Source: Paenibacillus azoreducens (GTDB taxonomy: Bacteria > Bacillota > Bacilli > Paenibacillales > Paenibacillaceae). Taken from it: a DNA stretch of 64,000 bases. Below the pieces are notes generated by a model. The model searched no databases and was not told the origin of the DNA. It was given only the letters and a program-made list of their open reading frames with translations. The position numbers and the translations under genes were made by a program. The stretch covers positions 6,353,501-6,417,500 of the forward strand of contig NZ_AP025343.1 of assembly GCF_021654775.1 (NCBI RefSeq), read 5' to 3'. Shown here piece by piece: positions 40,579 through 49,962 of this stretch (position 1 is its first letter; each line of letters starts with the position of its first letter).

Positions 40579-41259
40579 ATGCTGATACCGATCCTCATCC
40601 TGCTCTTCTGCGTCATAGGCGGAGGAGCTGTTCTATTTTTTCTCCGAACCGGCAAACGACGGTCGCAATTGACCATCGACGCGGCCGCGCAAACAGCGCA
40701 ACAATTCGTCAACGTTCAAGATATTCAAGGCCATTTCTTGTATACGTTGGACGGCTGGGTACTATCTTATCTTCGCATCTTTCCGATCAGCCTTGACCTG
40801 TTAAGCCTATCAGAGAAACGAATGCTCATCCGCAAGCTAACCGCTGAGCTTTCTTCCATTCGATTCCCCTTTAAATTTCTGGCTGTAAGCCGCCCCGTCG
40901 ATATTTCTCCCCTAATCACAGATCTTTCCTCCCTGCTCCCCTCTGCCGATTCAGCACAAAAAGAATTGCTGCGTCAAGAATTGATGGAGATGAACTCATT
41001 AGCGCTATCCGGTGAAGTGGTAGAGCGACAATTTTATTTGTCACTCTGGCAACGGCAAGAGCAAGGCGGTGAACGCGAACTACTAGACAAGGCAAAGCGA
41101 CTTGTCCAGCACTTTGAGGATGCTGGGGTTCAGGCTCAACTCCTCAAGCAACAGGAGATTGTTCGGCTATGCAATCTGGTAAACAACCCAGCATACAGTC
41201 ATCTGGACCAAGCTGACCCAGAGGAAGCAATACCATTTTTATTTTACAGGGAGGGATAA
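40579..41259 (+). CDS. VirB4 N-terminal-like domain as a separate membrane protein
   Basis: 226 residues. One N-terminal helix (about 2-22) is followed by a soluble domain: FVNVQDIQGHFLYTLDGWVLSYLRIFPISLDLLSLSEKRML. The pattern (domain opens with a strand on V-x-V-x-D/G, then a TLDGWVLSYLRI beta hairpin, then a helix after LLS) resembles the N-terminal domain of VirB4/TraC ATPases. The VirB4 ATPase encoded 0.85 kb downstream seems to lack this part. So VirB4, like VirD4, may be split in this element. The homology is by eye only. Confidence 0.55.
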   Translation: MLIPILILLFCVIGGGAVLFFLRTGKRRSQLTIDAAAQTAQQFVNVQDIQGHFLYTLDGWVLSYLRIFPISLDLLSLSEKRMLIRKLTAELSSIRFPFKFLAVSRPVDISPLITDLSSLLPSADSAQKELLRQELMEMNSLALSGEVVERQFYLSLWQRQEQGGERELLDKAKRLVQHFEDAGVQAQLLKQQEIVRLCNLVNNPAYSHLDQADPEEAIPFLFYREG

Positions 41260-41262
41260 CAC

Positions 41263-42090
41263 ATGGACCCAACTACTGCCAAGCTGTTAGCACAACTTGC
41301 CGTGAAAGTGGCAGCCGATGAAGAAGCACGTAAACGACTCCTCCTTCTCATCGCAATTCCTGCCGCCACGCTATTACTTTTGATTGCTATGATTTTGCAA
41401 CTGTTAACTTCACCAATCGAATCCCTCAAGATATTCCTCACTCCCAATGAAACGCCGATTGTAAAGGGATTGCGTTCTGATTACGGATACACACAGTTGT
41501 TACAGAAAGAAGATGACGGTTACTTGGAAAGTAACGGGCAGCAATATGAGGGTGTCGTATTTCAAGACGGTAGCCGTGAGGTCGTGTACTTCAATCAAAT
41601 GGATGCTCGATGGGCAGACAAGCCTTATGGCCCTATCGATACGATCGGTATTGCCGGTTGCGGCCCGACTTCTCTTTCCATCGTTGTCTCCACGCTTCTC
41701 ACTGATCAAACCGTTGATCCGGTCACCATGTCGAAGTGGGCCTACGACAATGGATATTTAGCGGAAGGCACCGGCAGCTACCATAGCCTGATTCCAGACG
41801 GGGCCAAACATTTTGGCTTACAGGTAACAGGCGCAACCGCTAAGGAAAAGCAGACCATCATCGATGCTTTAGCTGCCGGTAAGCTCGTTGTCGCCATTAT
41901 GGGCAAAGGCCATTTCACTTCAACCGGCCATTTTATTGTTCTGCGCGGCGTCACAGAAGATGGACACATTTTAGTCGCTGATCCTGCAAGTAAAAAAAGG
42001 AGCGAGCAAACTTGGGACTTCAATATCATCTTGGCTGAAGCCAGAAAAAATGCCGGTGCAGGCGGACCATTTTGGATTATTCATTCATGA
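41263..42090 (+). CDS. Membrane-anchored C39-like cysteine peptidase
   Basis: 275 residues. An N-terminal transmembrane helix (about 26-46) is followed by an extracellular C39-like domain: YFNQMDARWADKPYG, the catalytic Cys in IAGCGPTSLSIVVSTL (about residues 129-144), then the His in STGHFIVLRGV and the Asp in LVADPASKK. The family includes bacteriocin-type and wall-associated peptidases. In conjugation systems a wall-degrading enzyme (VirB1 or CwlT) opens the peptidoglycan; this protein may hold that position, although it looks like a peptidase and not a muramidase. It lies between the two VirB4 parts. Confidence 0.82.
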   Translation: MDPTTAKLLAQLAVKVAADEEARKRLLLLIAIPAATLLLLIAMILQLLTSPIESLKIFLTPNETPIVKGLRSDYGYTQLLQKEDDGYLESNGQQYEGVVFQDGSREVVYFNQMDARWADKPYGPIDTIGIAGCGPTSLSIVVSTLLTDQTVDPVTMSKWAYDNGYLAEGTGSYHSLIPDGAKHFGLQVTGATAKEKQTIIDALAAGKLVVAIMGKGHFTSTGHFIVLRGVTEDGHILVADPASKKRSEQTWDFNIILAEARKNAGAGGPFWIIHS

Positions 42091-42107
42091 AAGGAGTGGC
42101 AATTCAT

Positions 42108-43919
42108 ATGTCACGAGATACTTCCGTGTCCTCTAATCCCTCTTTGTTGAATGCGATCACACCAATGGGCCTTGAATTCTTACGCACAGGCCTCTCCGTC
42201 GGTGAAGAATCTGCAAAAATGTATGGCGTAATCCAATACCCTCAAAAAGTGGACATTGGTTGGCTCTCCCCTCTTACCAATCTGCCTGCTACTATGGCTG
42301 CCATCGGTTTTCAGCCGATTGACAACAGCGCGTTGATCAACGCCATCTCCAAGTCCATCACCCAAAACCGCAGTCTGGCCGACAGCGCAAAAGACCCGCT
42401 CACCCGACAGCGGGCAGAAAAGGCAGCGGCAGACGGCGAACAAATTATGTTGCAAATCGACCAGAACGGCGAGACAGTTGGTTTGATGAATATGGTTGTC
42501 ATGCCGTTTGCCCAGGAAGAAAAACATTTTACTCGTGCTTGCCGCCGCGTTGAAAATACATTCAGCATGATGCGCTGTAAAATTCGTACGCTCGCTCACC
42601 TACAAAAAGAAAGCTACACTCATTTATCTCCCTTATATCCAGCGCATGAGCAAATTGAACAGGTGCTGAACAAAATTATGCCGATGAGCACCTTCGTCGG
42701 CGGGTTTCCCTTTGCCAGTAGTGGTTTTAATGACGGGACTGGTTATTACTTAGCTAAAGACGCCAGCGGCGGGCTGATTATTGTTGATCTATGGCGGCGC
42801 GGCGGCGATCGAACGAATTCCAACATCGTTGTGATGGGTGTAGCCGGTGTGGGTAAATCGACGGCGGTCAAACATATCGCGCTTAGCGAATATATGAAAG
42901 GAACCAAAATCATTTTTGTGGACCCGGAATCTGAATATAAGGAACTGACTCAGAAGTTAAACGGCGATTGGATTAATGCCGGTGGCGGCATGGGCGGGAA
43001 AATCAATCCGCTGCAAATTCGCCCAGCTCCTCGTGACGAAGAAGACGAGGAGCATCCCCTATATAAGGATGAAGGAAACGGCATGTCGGATATGGCCTTG
43101 CATCTCAAAAATTTGGAGATATTTTTTAATCTTTACATCCCTGATCTTACAATGATGCAAAAAGCCGTTCTCAAGCAATGTTTAATCGAGCTATATCACC
43201 AGTTTCAAATCTCTTGGACAACGGACATCTCTAAACTGACGAGTACGGACTTCCCTACCTTTTCCAATCTCCATGACCTTCTTCAAGCTAAAGAACAGAA
43301 TACAAACGATGAAGTCTATAAAGAATTATCCCTGCTGTTGCACGACATTGCACACGGCGGGGATTCTTTTTTATGGAACGGTCACAGCACCATTCAAACC
43401 CGCAGCCGCTGCATTTGCCTGGACACGCATTCACTGCAAAATACGTCCGACAATATTAAGCGAACGCAATACTTTAATCTGCTGTCCTGGTGCTGGGAAC
43501 AAATGTCGCAAGATCGGAATGAACGGGTACTACTGATCTGTGATGAATCTTACCTTATGATTGACCCGAACGTCCCACAAAGCCTTGTCTTTTTGCGGAA
43601 CGTTGAGAAGAGAGCGCGGAAGTATGAGGCGAGTCTGGCGATCGTCTCTCATAGCGTGGTTGACTTTCTTGCCCCCGAGGTAAAAATGTACGGTCAAGCT
43701 CTGCTCGATATTCCAAGCATCAAAATCCTAATGGGAACCGATGGACAAAATCTCCAAGAAACACGAGAACTATACAATTTAACCGAAGCGGAAGAGGAAT
43801 TGCTTGCCAGTAAAAAACGCGAACACGCCTTACTTATGATCGGCTCCAAACGCATGCACGTCCACTTCGAGATTCCCGAATACAAGTTTGCTTATATGGG
43901 ATCTGCAGGAGGACGATGA
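42108..43919 (+). CDS. VirB4-type conjugation ATPase
   Basis: 603 residues from the ATG at 42108 (AAAGGAG upstream). The N-terminal 220 residues are the middle part of VirB4 proteins. The ATPase follows with GGLIIVDLWRRGGDRTNSNIVV, Walker A GVAGVGKSTAVKH (about residues 245-257), the Walker B region RVLLICDESYLMIDP and SLAIVSHSVVDFL. Standard VirB4 proteins of Gram-positive elements are about 650-830 residues. The missing N-terminal domain seems to be the separate protein at 40579. It would energise channel assembly and substrate transfer at the membrane. Confidence 0.92.
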   Translation: MSRDTSVSSNPSLLNAITPMGLEFLRTGLSVGEESAKMYGVIQYPQKVDIGWLSPLTNLPATMAAIGFQPIDNSALINAISKSITQNRSLADSAKDPLTRQRAEKAAADGEQIMLQIDQNGETVGLMNMVVMPFAQEEKHFTRACRRVENTFSMMRCKIRTLAHLQKESYTHLSPLYPAHEQIEQVLNKIMPMSTFVGGFPFASSGFNDGTGYYLAKDASGGLIIVDLWRRGGDRTNSNIVVMGVAGVGKSTAVKHIALSEYMKGTKIIFVDPESEYKELTQKLNGDWINAGGGMGGKINPLQIRPAPRDEEDEEHPLYKDEGNGMSDMALHLKNLEIFFNLYIPDLTMMQKAVLKQCLIELYHQFQISWTTDISKLTSTDFPTFSNLHDLLQAKEQNTNDEVYKELSLLLHDIAHGGDSFLWNGHSTIQTRSRCICLDTHSLQNTSDNIKRTQYFNLLSWCWEQMSQDRNERVLLICDESYLMIDPNVPQSLVFLRNVEKRARKYEASLAIVSHSVVDFLAPEVKMYGQALLDIPSIKILMGTDGQNLQETRELYNLTEAEEELLASKKREHALLMIGSKRMHVHFEIPEYKFAYMGSAGGR

Positions 43920-43922
43920 AGG

Positions 43923-44012
43923 ATGGATAAAAAGAAGCAACTCATCGAGCTCTTCATTTATATCATCATCGTGATTGTAGGAGCAATCCTATTGATTATG
44001 AAAGAAGGATGA
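43923..44012 (+). CDS. 29-residue single-helix membrane protein
   Basis: ATG just after GGAGGACGATGAAGG. The product is a charged start (MDKKKQLIEL), one transmembrane helix (FIYIIIVIVGAILLIM) and a Lys-Glu end. Its stop overlaps the next gene. The exact fit between two genes, the clean helix and the strong ribosome site support a real small gene. The function is unknown. Confidence 0.6.
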   Translation: MDKKKQLIELFIYIIIVIVGAILLIMKEG

Positions 44013-45028
44013 CCATGATTCTATATTTGACCAGCCATGCAAACGTGAATTTACTGGATCAATTCGAGATGGAGCAGGAAATGCCGGTAAAGAAACTGAT
44101 CGGACAATTTTCGCTCCTCTCCTTTGTGGTCAAGGACATGCGGCACTTTAACCATGTTCGATACATCGCGATTGATCGAAAGGCCATATTGGAATCCGAT
44201 GAAGAAATGATACAGGCCCTTTTATCGTTTCAAACGATGTACGAGATTCGTATCATTGTCATTGCCGAAGGACTGCCGGACAGCAGTCCCTTTCTACAGC
44301 AACTAATTCAAATTAGAATCACGAATGTGGTGACTTCAGAACATATCAAGACAATGCTGGAAGAAATACAGGATTGCTTTTCAGAGCAAGGGATGCAGCG
44401 ATATATTCCTGCTTTTCCCCCTGAACCGGTTAACGAAACAGTGGGTACTTTTCATCCTCATGAAGAAAAATATAGATTTGATTGTAAAAACATACAGATT
44501 GCCGTAGCTGGTAGCGATCGACGGGTAGGCGTTACGACAACAGCAATGAATTTGGTTTTTTGGATTCAAGCACATGGAGGGAATGCCTGTTATTTAGAAG
44601 CCAACACGAGCAAGCATTTGGCTCACATTATCCATCTGTTCGATCCGGAAAAAGTGGGTAACGCTTATGTAATGGAGGGGGCTGATTTTTACTTAACCCC
44701 AGAGTTTGATCGCGATTATAACTTTATTGTGACGGATTGTGGAGTTTTAGGTGAGCCCAGACTACAGGACTCCTTCACAAAAGCAGATGTTCGAGTACTC
44801 TGCGGCTCGGCTATGCCTTATGAACTGCCAGTGTTTTATCGGGCCTTGGAACGCTGTAAAGGCCTTTCTGTATGTGCAGTGGGATTATCCGTAACTGAAA
44901 ATTTAAAGCCTGTTTTGCTTCAAATGCTGAGTCATAACATCCTATTCGGCGATAGCTCCCATGACCTTTTTGATTCAAAGGCTAATCATCAACTCTATTA
45001 TCAGCTTCTTAAATGCTATGTATATTAA
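44009..45028 (+). CDS. CpaE-like protein with degenerate P-loop
   Basis: 339 residues. The N-terminal part (about 1-125) looks like a receiver-like alpha/beta domain, as found in CpaE (MILYLTSHANVNLL ... RIIVIAEGLPDSSPFLQQLI). The C-terminal part is MinD/ParA-like with IAVAGSDRRVGVTTTAMNLVFW (about residues 163-184) and NFIVTDCGVLGEP. The P-loop lacks the usual Gly-Lys pair: the Lys is replaced by Val in GVTTT, so ATP hydrolysis is doubtful. It is the last intact gene of the element. It could locate the apparatus at the membrane without cycling. Confidence 0.75.
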   Translation: MTMILYLTSHANVNLLDQFEMEQEMPVKKLIGQFSLLSFVVKDMRHFNHVRYIAIDRKAILESDEEMIQALLSFQTMYEIRIIVIAEGLPDSSPFLQQLIQIRITNVVTSEHIKTMLEEIQDCFSEQGMQRYIPAFPPEPVNETVGTFHPHEEKYRFDCKNIQIAVAGSDRRVGVTTTAMNLVFWIQAHGGNACYLEANTSKHLAHIIHLFDPEKVGNAYVMEGADFYLTPEFDRDYNFIVTDCGVLGEPRLQDSFTKADVRVLCGSAMPYELPVFYRALERCKGLSVCAVGLSVTENLKPVLLQMLSHNILFGDSSHDLFDSKANHQLYYQLLKCYVY

Positions 45029-45268
45029 AATAGAATTACATGGTATAACAACCAGAGGTAGCGTCAAGAAGTTGGTGTATATTGTGCCTTTTGTGTATAC
45101 CATGGTAATTTACGGTAGGGGTATCCATCAGCACGATGAATACCAAAATCACATTGTTTTGAATTTTTAGAAAAGGATCATCGAATAGCGTTTTTATCGC
45201 GTGATGCTGGAGGGAATTTTCTTCAAAGGCTTTGCATGGGAAAGGCGGGCATAATAGGTTATTGCCTT

Positions 45269-45295
45269 GGCGATACGAGTTTACGAGGTATCGCC
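45269..45295. repeat. Inverted repeat GGCGATAC / GTATCGCC
   Basis: A perfect 8 bp inverted repeat around an 11-base spacer in the non-coding stretch after the element's last intact gene. It may be a terminator stem, an IS end or part of a recombination site. The stretch 45029-45480 contains no gene I can support; fragments of open frame there do not resemble known proteins. Confidence 0.3.
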
Positions 45296-45484
45296 GCTCC
45301 ATGTCAAGCCGGCAGCAAAAGGACCTTTATGCAATCTGCTTTGAACGTTTCCACTCGGGTAGCAACCGTTATTCAAACATCTCTTTGAGCTTTTGTTTGA
45401 TCCCCTCATCGTCAAATCCGCGGATCACTCAGTCTCATTGTAATCCATAATTCCCACGTAGACGAGGGCGAGTCCCGCGCATTT

Positions 45485-46211
45485 TTGTGGGTGATGCAAT
45501 GTTGGACATCCGCCTTCGGCTAAGTCTCTTTAAAGGTCTCCTCAAGTCATGGATGGCCATCGAACACACCAAGCAGTACTTCTTTGGCACCACGGCGATG
45601 CTGGTCTCTTAGTACATCTCTCCATTCATTTGTGCTTTCATGGCCGCCGATATAGAAACCTAAGATTTGTCGGCAACTTTGTTCATTGATACCCATGCCC
45701 AGGTTCACTTCACTGTCGACCGTTTGGCGTTTTAATTTGATATAGCGACCATCTAAGTAAATCACATAATAGCGAGTTTCGAGCGGTCTGTTTTGCCAAT
45801 TCTCAATGTCCTCCAGTACGGTAAGGGTAATTGTTAATGATCGTAGTCGGAGGCTATAGGAAGCCAAACATGCTCTCGATGAATTTTGTCACATCTCGGG
45901 TCTCCATGCCGGCCTTGTATATATAGATAACACCTCTTCAAGCCAACCGTCACGTCGTTGATACGGCTCAAACACCTGCGTTTGATATTGACCATTGTGA
46001 TCTCTAAAAACTTGCAGGTCGTCAACTTTACCATAACGGGTATACAGAGTTCATTCATAGTGCCATCGCGGCTGTTCCAGTGATTAGGTTGCTCAACGTG
46101 AAGGTAGTTGCTGAGTTCTTCTTTCATGAGGAGTTCAATCTTCACTTGAACAAAGTTCTTCACAAGATTATCAAGTAGATCTGGGAGGACTAATTCGTAT
46201 ACAGTAGTCAT
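45485..46211 (-). pseudogene. IS256-family transposase remnant
   Basis: The N-terminal part (from 46211) reads MTTVYELVLPDLLDNLVKNFVQVKIELLMKEEL, then the mid part VIYLDGRYIKLKRQTVDSEV, ILGFYIGGHESTNEW and EVLLGVFDG, and beyond a stop the catalytic-region stretch KADVQHCITHK. The pieces lie in different frames with a gap between about 45870 and 46050. The C-terminal third, with the last catalytic Glu, is missing. It is a dead insertion sequence that marks the decayed right side of the conjugative element. Confidence 0.85.
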
Positions 46212-46269
46212 GAGTAAGGTTCCATCCTTTCAGGTCACTTGGCATCTCTGAGGATGCCCTACTTTTTGT

Positions 46270-46748
46270 CCCCAGTGAAGGATCCATATCATAGTACACA
46301 AACAATTGTACGTCATCTGAATACAACATTGATGCTTGATTAAGATTTAGCAATAAGTGAGATAGCGACTTAATATCTTTATTGGGATCGATTTCTCCCG
46401 TCTGCTGTCCTTCCCGGAGAAGCTCATAAAATGCCTGTTACAATTCCTCGAAAAAGTCTTGTATCATTGTACGAAGTTGTTCATCAGCGTATCCAAGCCA
46501 ATGGTTGCTTTCGTAATCAAGTAACTTCCGGACAAATTCTCATCAAATGCAGAAGCGATATGATAGTCAAAATAGTACCGTATGCCAGCTTTTGCGGAAG
46601 AAGAATTGACCAAGAGATTTATTCTATAATCGCGTGTTTTTTTGTAATGACACAGTGCCTCAGAATAAAGCGTCTCTTTGTCCTCAAACGTATTGTACAA
46701 ACTTGATCGTGTATAATGGTCCCAAAGCATCCTTATGGTACGGTTCAT
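46270..46748 (-). pseudogene. TetR-family regulator remnant
   Basis: In one frame SSLYNTFEDKETLYSEALCHYKK (the end of the TetR DNA-binding domain) is followed by KAGIRYYFDYHIASAF and SYLITKATIGLDT. A frameshift then leads to EQLRTMIQDFFEEL, a stop codon, and QAFYELLREGQQTGEIDPNKDIKSLSHLLLNLNQASMLY. The start of the gene is not recoverable. It is clearly inactive. Between about 46750 and 47043 I see no gene. Confidence 0.75.
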
Positions 46749-47043
46749 GAAACGAAAGCAATTGCCAAGTCTGTTGAAGAAGACTGAATGAAACTAAAAA
46801 GTAATAATGGAGACAAAATTATTCCCAGAAATATTGAACAAACGGAGAACGAGGGTTCAAGTAACACTACAGCCGTCTAAGGCACAATCAAATAAATAAC
46901 TGATCAATTTAAGATAGTGGAGAGTTGGGAAGAAATGCGTGTCCGTTTTAGTCCATACTGTCTGGAAATGAACTCCTTTTCTGGTTAAAAAAAGCCACTC
47001 TTCGACTTTTGGATACACTTCCCCCTACCCCAATGGCTATTTC

Positions 47044-48246
47044 TTAGGTTGAAAAATCCAATTCCAATGCTTTTTTACATCGTTGAGGATGAAGTGTAAT
47101 AAACCATTTTCCAAGGGTGGAATCGCGATCCATCAGCTCTTCATAGGCGTCCATCGCTTTCTTGCTCAGTTTCTTGCCCGTTTCATACGCCTGTTCCACT
47201 ATCGATACACCCGGATGCTTTACCTTTCACGACATCGTTTGCGCGAACTCGTAGACCGTTTCTTCGTCCCGGAGCAAATTGCCATTCCAACGCTGCTCCA
47301 GCCGTCCCCACACCCGTTCAATCGGGTTATATTTGCTGTGATACGGCGGTTAGTAGGCCAGAATAACCTTCACCTCGTAACGCGCACAAAATTCCACGAT
47401 TCGCTTGATGAACTGCGTTCTGCGACTGCTGTTTTCTGGGCCATTATCGGCGTTCAGAATCAGCGTGTCTTTCTCTTTGCTCGCAGCATACCCGCTACTG
47501 ATCCAATACCGTTCCATCGCGTCTACCATAAAATCGGCCGTCACCTTCGTTTGGGTAAACGACAACGCGTTCTCGTCCGCCTTCACATCCAGGATGCCGA
47601 ACGGCGTTACGAACTTCTTGGAAAAATCGTGGTCCGCTGCCTTGACCACCACGCGGCTTGCGCCGCCTCTGGAAAATTCTCCGATCTTCACACGGTCCTT
47701 CGTATCAAACGAGAGTCGAACCACGTTGTCTTGATCCTTGGCCTTATCATGGATTTCCTTCAGTTTGCTGAAGATTCCGTCCGTTTCCTTGATCTTTTTT
47801 AACGGCTTGGTTTTTCTTACCTTTTTCAGGATGTAGCCCAACCCATTAACTTTCGTATGGAGCGTTTGAAGGGTGGGCAACTCCTCCTCCCTATAGCCTT
47901 TTTCCTGAATCAACTGCTTTCGGATCTCCCTTACCGTCAGCCGTGTGTACAGTTTTTCGGTCTGGCTCTGGCTATCTACCACGGCTTGGATGTCCTTCAG
48001 CAAATTCGGCAACTTCTCTTCAGCCCGGAGCCGTCCCCGCTTATGAAATTGGTCTGCCACCGCAACTCCGGATTCTACTTCCCGCATCCCCTTGGCAATC
48101 GTATTGCGACTGACTCGGAAGGTTCGTGCAACGCGGGTTACTTCGCCTCGGCCGACTTCCTTCGCCAGCTTGGCCAAGACGACCCGTTTCTGTCCTCCGT
48201 TCAGCAAATCCACCGTTTCTTTCAGAATTTCTTTGCATCTATTCAA
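47044..48246 (-). pseudogene. ISAzo13-like transposase with two in-frame stops
   Basis: The frame from 48246 reads as a complete ISAzo13-type transposase. An N-terminal helix-turn-helix (VTRVARTFRVSRNTIAKGM) is followed by the DDE region (VVRLSFDTKDRVKIGEFSRGG, LILNADNGPENSSRRTQF). At 47350-47352 a TAA interrupts ILAY/PPYHSKYNPIERVWG, the part that carries the catalytic Glu. A TGA follows about 40 codons later, in QTMS/KGKHPG-like sequence, and the frame then ends at 47044. Both stops stand where the family usually has an aromatic codon. Each is a single-base change, so the element is recently dead. About 230 bp to its left and right hold no gene. Confidence 0.85.
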
Positions 48247-48429
48247 CCCTTGCGTTATATCCTTCGTTCATGTTTTGGTTTGTTCGGAAAACCAATCAAA
48301 ACATATTTCGAAGGATTTTTCAATTCCGCTTGTTACCACCATTTTGCTCAGTTATTTTATTGAACATGCCTAAGACTTTAATTCAATACTTAGTCCGCCG
48401 CTGATTCAATCAATCTAATATTCTTGCAT

Positions 48430-48478
48430 GTTCAAAAAAAAAATTAAGAACCGTCCATTGTTAACGGTCCGTCAGATG
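48430..48478 (-). terminator. Terminator after the Rpn-like fragment
   Basis: On the minus strand GGACCGT pairs with ACGGTTC (one wobble), followed by TTAA and a run of ten T (plus strand A run at 48438-48447). Confidence 0.6.
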
Positions 48479-48481
48479 AAA

Positions 48482-48688
48482 TCAATGAGAATTTCCGTGT
48501 AACTGGTCTACCTTATCGGGAGAGAAACCCGTAGCAGCAATGACCGAGACTTTCATTCCCAGGTCAATCATACGTTTAGAAACATCTGCTTTAGCTTTTT
48601 GTCCTCCTCTTCGATATATACTCCACAACCTTTTCCAACCCCATAACTTCAGATAATCCGTCTGTGATCTGTCAATTACAATGTCCAT
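48482..48688 (-). pseudogene. C-terminal fragment resembling Rpn-type nuclease/transposase
   Basis: 68 codons ending in AKADVSKRMIDLGMKVSVIAATGFSPDKVDQL. This resembles the helical tail of Rpn family (PD-(D/E)XK) proteins, which typically ends with a short helix-turn-helix of this kind. The catalytic domain is absent, so it can only be a remnant. It is followed by a hairpin and a long T run, a terminator that outlived its gene. Confidence 0.35.
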
Positions 48689-48808
48689 TTCTGGTCTTGA
48701 TGCGGCTCATTTCATTAATAACTCCATAATTTGTCGGGACCCGCGCTCTGCGAGTCACTTTTTGATGACCGGAAAAATTCATTTGCGAACTAGTAGCAAA
48801 AAAAACGG

Positions 48809-49882
48809 TTATTCTGTTGAGCTCGCCATTCGCGGCCCTAACGCAATTGAATCACGAAATACGATCGATCCGGACATATAAAGCGTTTCTCTCGGGAAAT
48901 TAGCATGAGTCATATGATTAAATAAAACCTGTACAGCCCTTCTGCCCATCAGTTCTTTTTCCACGTTGACCGTCGTCAGCGGAGGTTCGGTAAAAAATGC
49001 GTCCTCAATATTATCAAACCCCGTAATTGACACTTCTTGGGGAATTCTAACATTCAACGACTTTAACGCATTAATCGCGCAAATCGCAATCGCATCATTA
49101 GCGCAAACAAGCGCAGTCGGAAAATCATTCCGGCCTTTCCAAGATTCAAGAATGGCCCGGATCTGTTCCGTATGCTCCACGCGGTTTTCTCCTGCAAGAC
49201 AACTCAGAGGATGCTGCTTGGATACCGAAAACTCCATCTCTTCCATCGCATCTTTGTAGCCGTTCCAACGACTAAGAAAGCTGAGAGAATAATCCGTATC
49301 CCCGACAAAATAAATATATCTATGTCCCAAGGACAGCAAGTGATTTGTCAAGTGATACACGCATTCCCGGTTATTCGCAAACAGTTCGCTGGATTTAACT
49401 AGAGGCTCCCGGTGATCGATCAATACGATAGGAACTTCAAGCTTCCCTGCCTCCTGAAGAACTTGGGTACTAACTTGTCCGACGCCGATAAATCCTTGAA
49501 TATTATCCTGATCAACAAGCGATAAAAAGCTATCCGCCGTCTGATCGGTAATCACAACTGCTCTAGCTCCGTTCATTTGAAGCTCTTGCGTTATTCCATC
49601 GACGATCCGGCCCCAATAAACAGAATCACGAAGCTGATAACGAATATTCGGTAACAGTACTACGACTGTCGACTTTCTTGTCTTTCCGATTGCCTCCACA
49701 GTACCCTGACTCACGTTCGTGGGACGCGCGTGAAAGCGGTAACCCAGCTTGGCGGCTACTTGAAGAACCCTTTCTCGTGTTGCTGGATTTACGCCTCCCT
49801 TACCCGAGAGCGATTTTGAAACGACATATTTCGATACCCCCGCCGCATCCGCCACATGCTGCATGGTGATTTTTTTGCCCAT
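48809..49882 (-). CDS. LacI-family transcriptional regulator (mannan locus)
   Basis: 357 residues. The N-terminal helix-turn-helix reads KITMQHVADAAGVSKYVVSKSLSGKGGVNPATRERVL, followed by the hinge helix region. The sugar-binding core contains VYWGRIVDGITQEL, VPIVLIDHREP, VYHLTNHLLSLGHRYIYFVG, ALVCANDAIAICAI and ITGFDNIEDAFFTEPPLTTV, all typical of LacI/GalR proteins. The gene is downstream of the GH26 mannanase in the same direction but behind a terminator, so it has its own promoter. It probably represses the mannan genes until a mannooligosaccharide binds (inference). Confidence 0.93.
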   Translation of the reverse strand: MGKKITMQHVADAAGVSKYVVSKSLSGKGGVNPATRERVLQVAAKLGYRFHARPTNVSQGTVEAIGKTRKSTVVVLLPNIRYQLRDSVYWGRIVDGITQELQMNGARAVVITDQTADSFLSLVDQDNIQGFIGVGQVSTQVLQEAGKLEVPIVLIDHREPLVKSSELFANNRECVYHLTNHLLSLGHRYIYFVGDTDYSLSFLSRWNGYKDAMEEMEFSVSKQHPLSCLAGENRVEHTEQIRAILESWKGRNDFPTALVCANDAIAICAINALKSLNVRIPQEVSITGFDNIEDAFFTEPPLTTVNVEKELMGRRAVQVLFNHMTHANFPRETLYMSGSIVFRDSIALGPRMASSTE

Positions 49883-49962
49883 GAAAATTCCTCTCCAAAC
49901 CTTCCGATTGGTTCGAAATGAACCAAGATGCTTAATTCCTCACATTATAACATTGTTACTGC

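Noticed and set aside
47083..47802. 239-codon plus-strand frame across the ISAzo13-like transposase
   Set aside because: Antisense to a clear transposase, even though the latter is broken.
6081..48700. Tyrosine or serine recombinase for the element
   Set aside because: No open frame showed the R-H-R-Y signature or a resolvase domain; transposases present belong to insertion sequences only.
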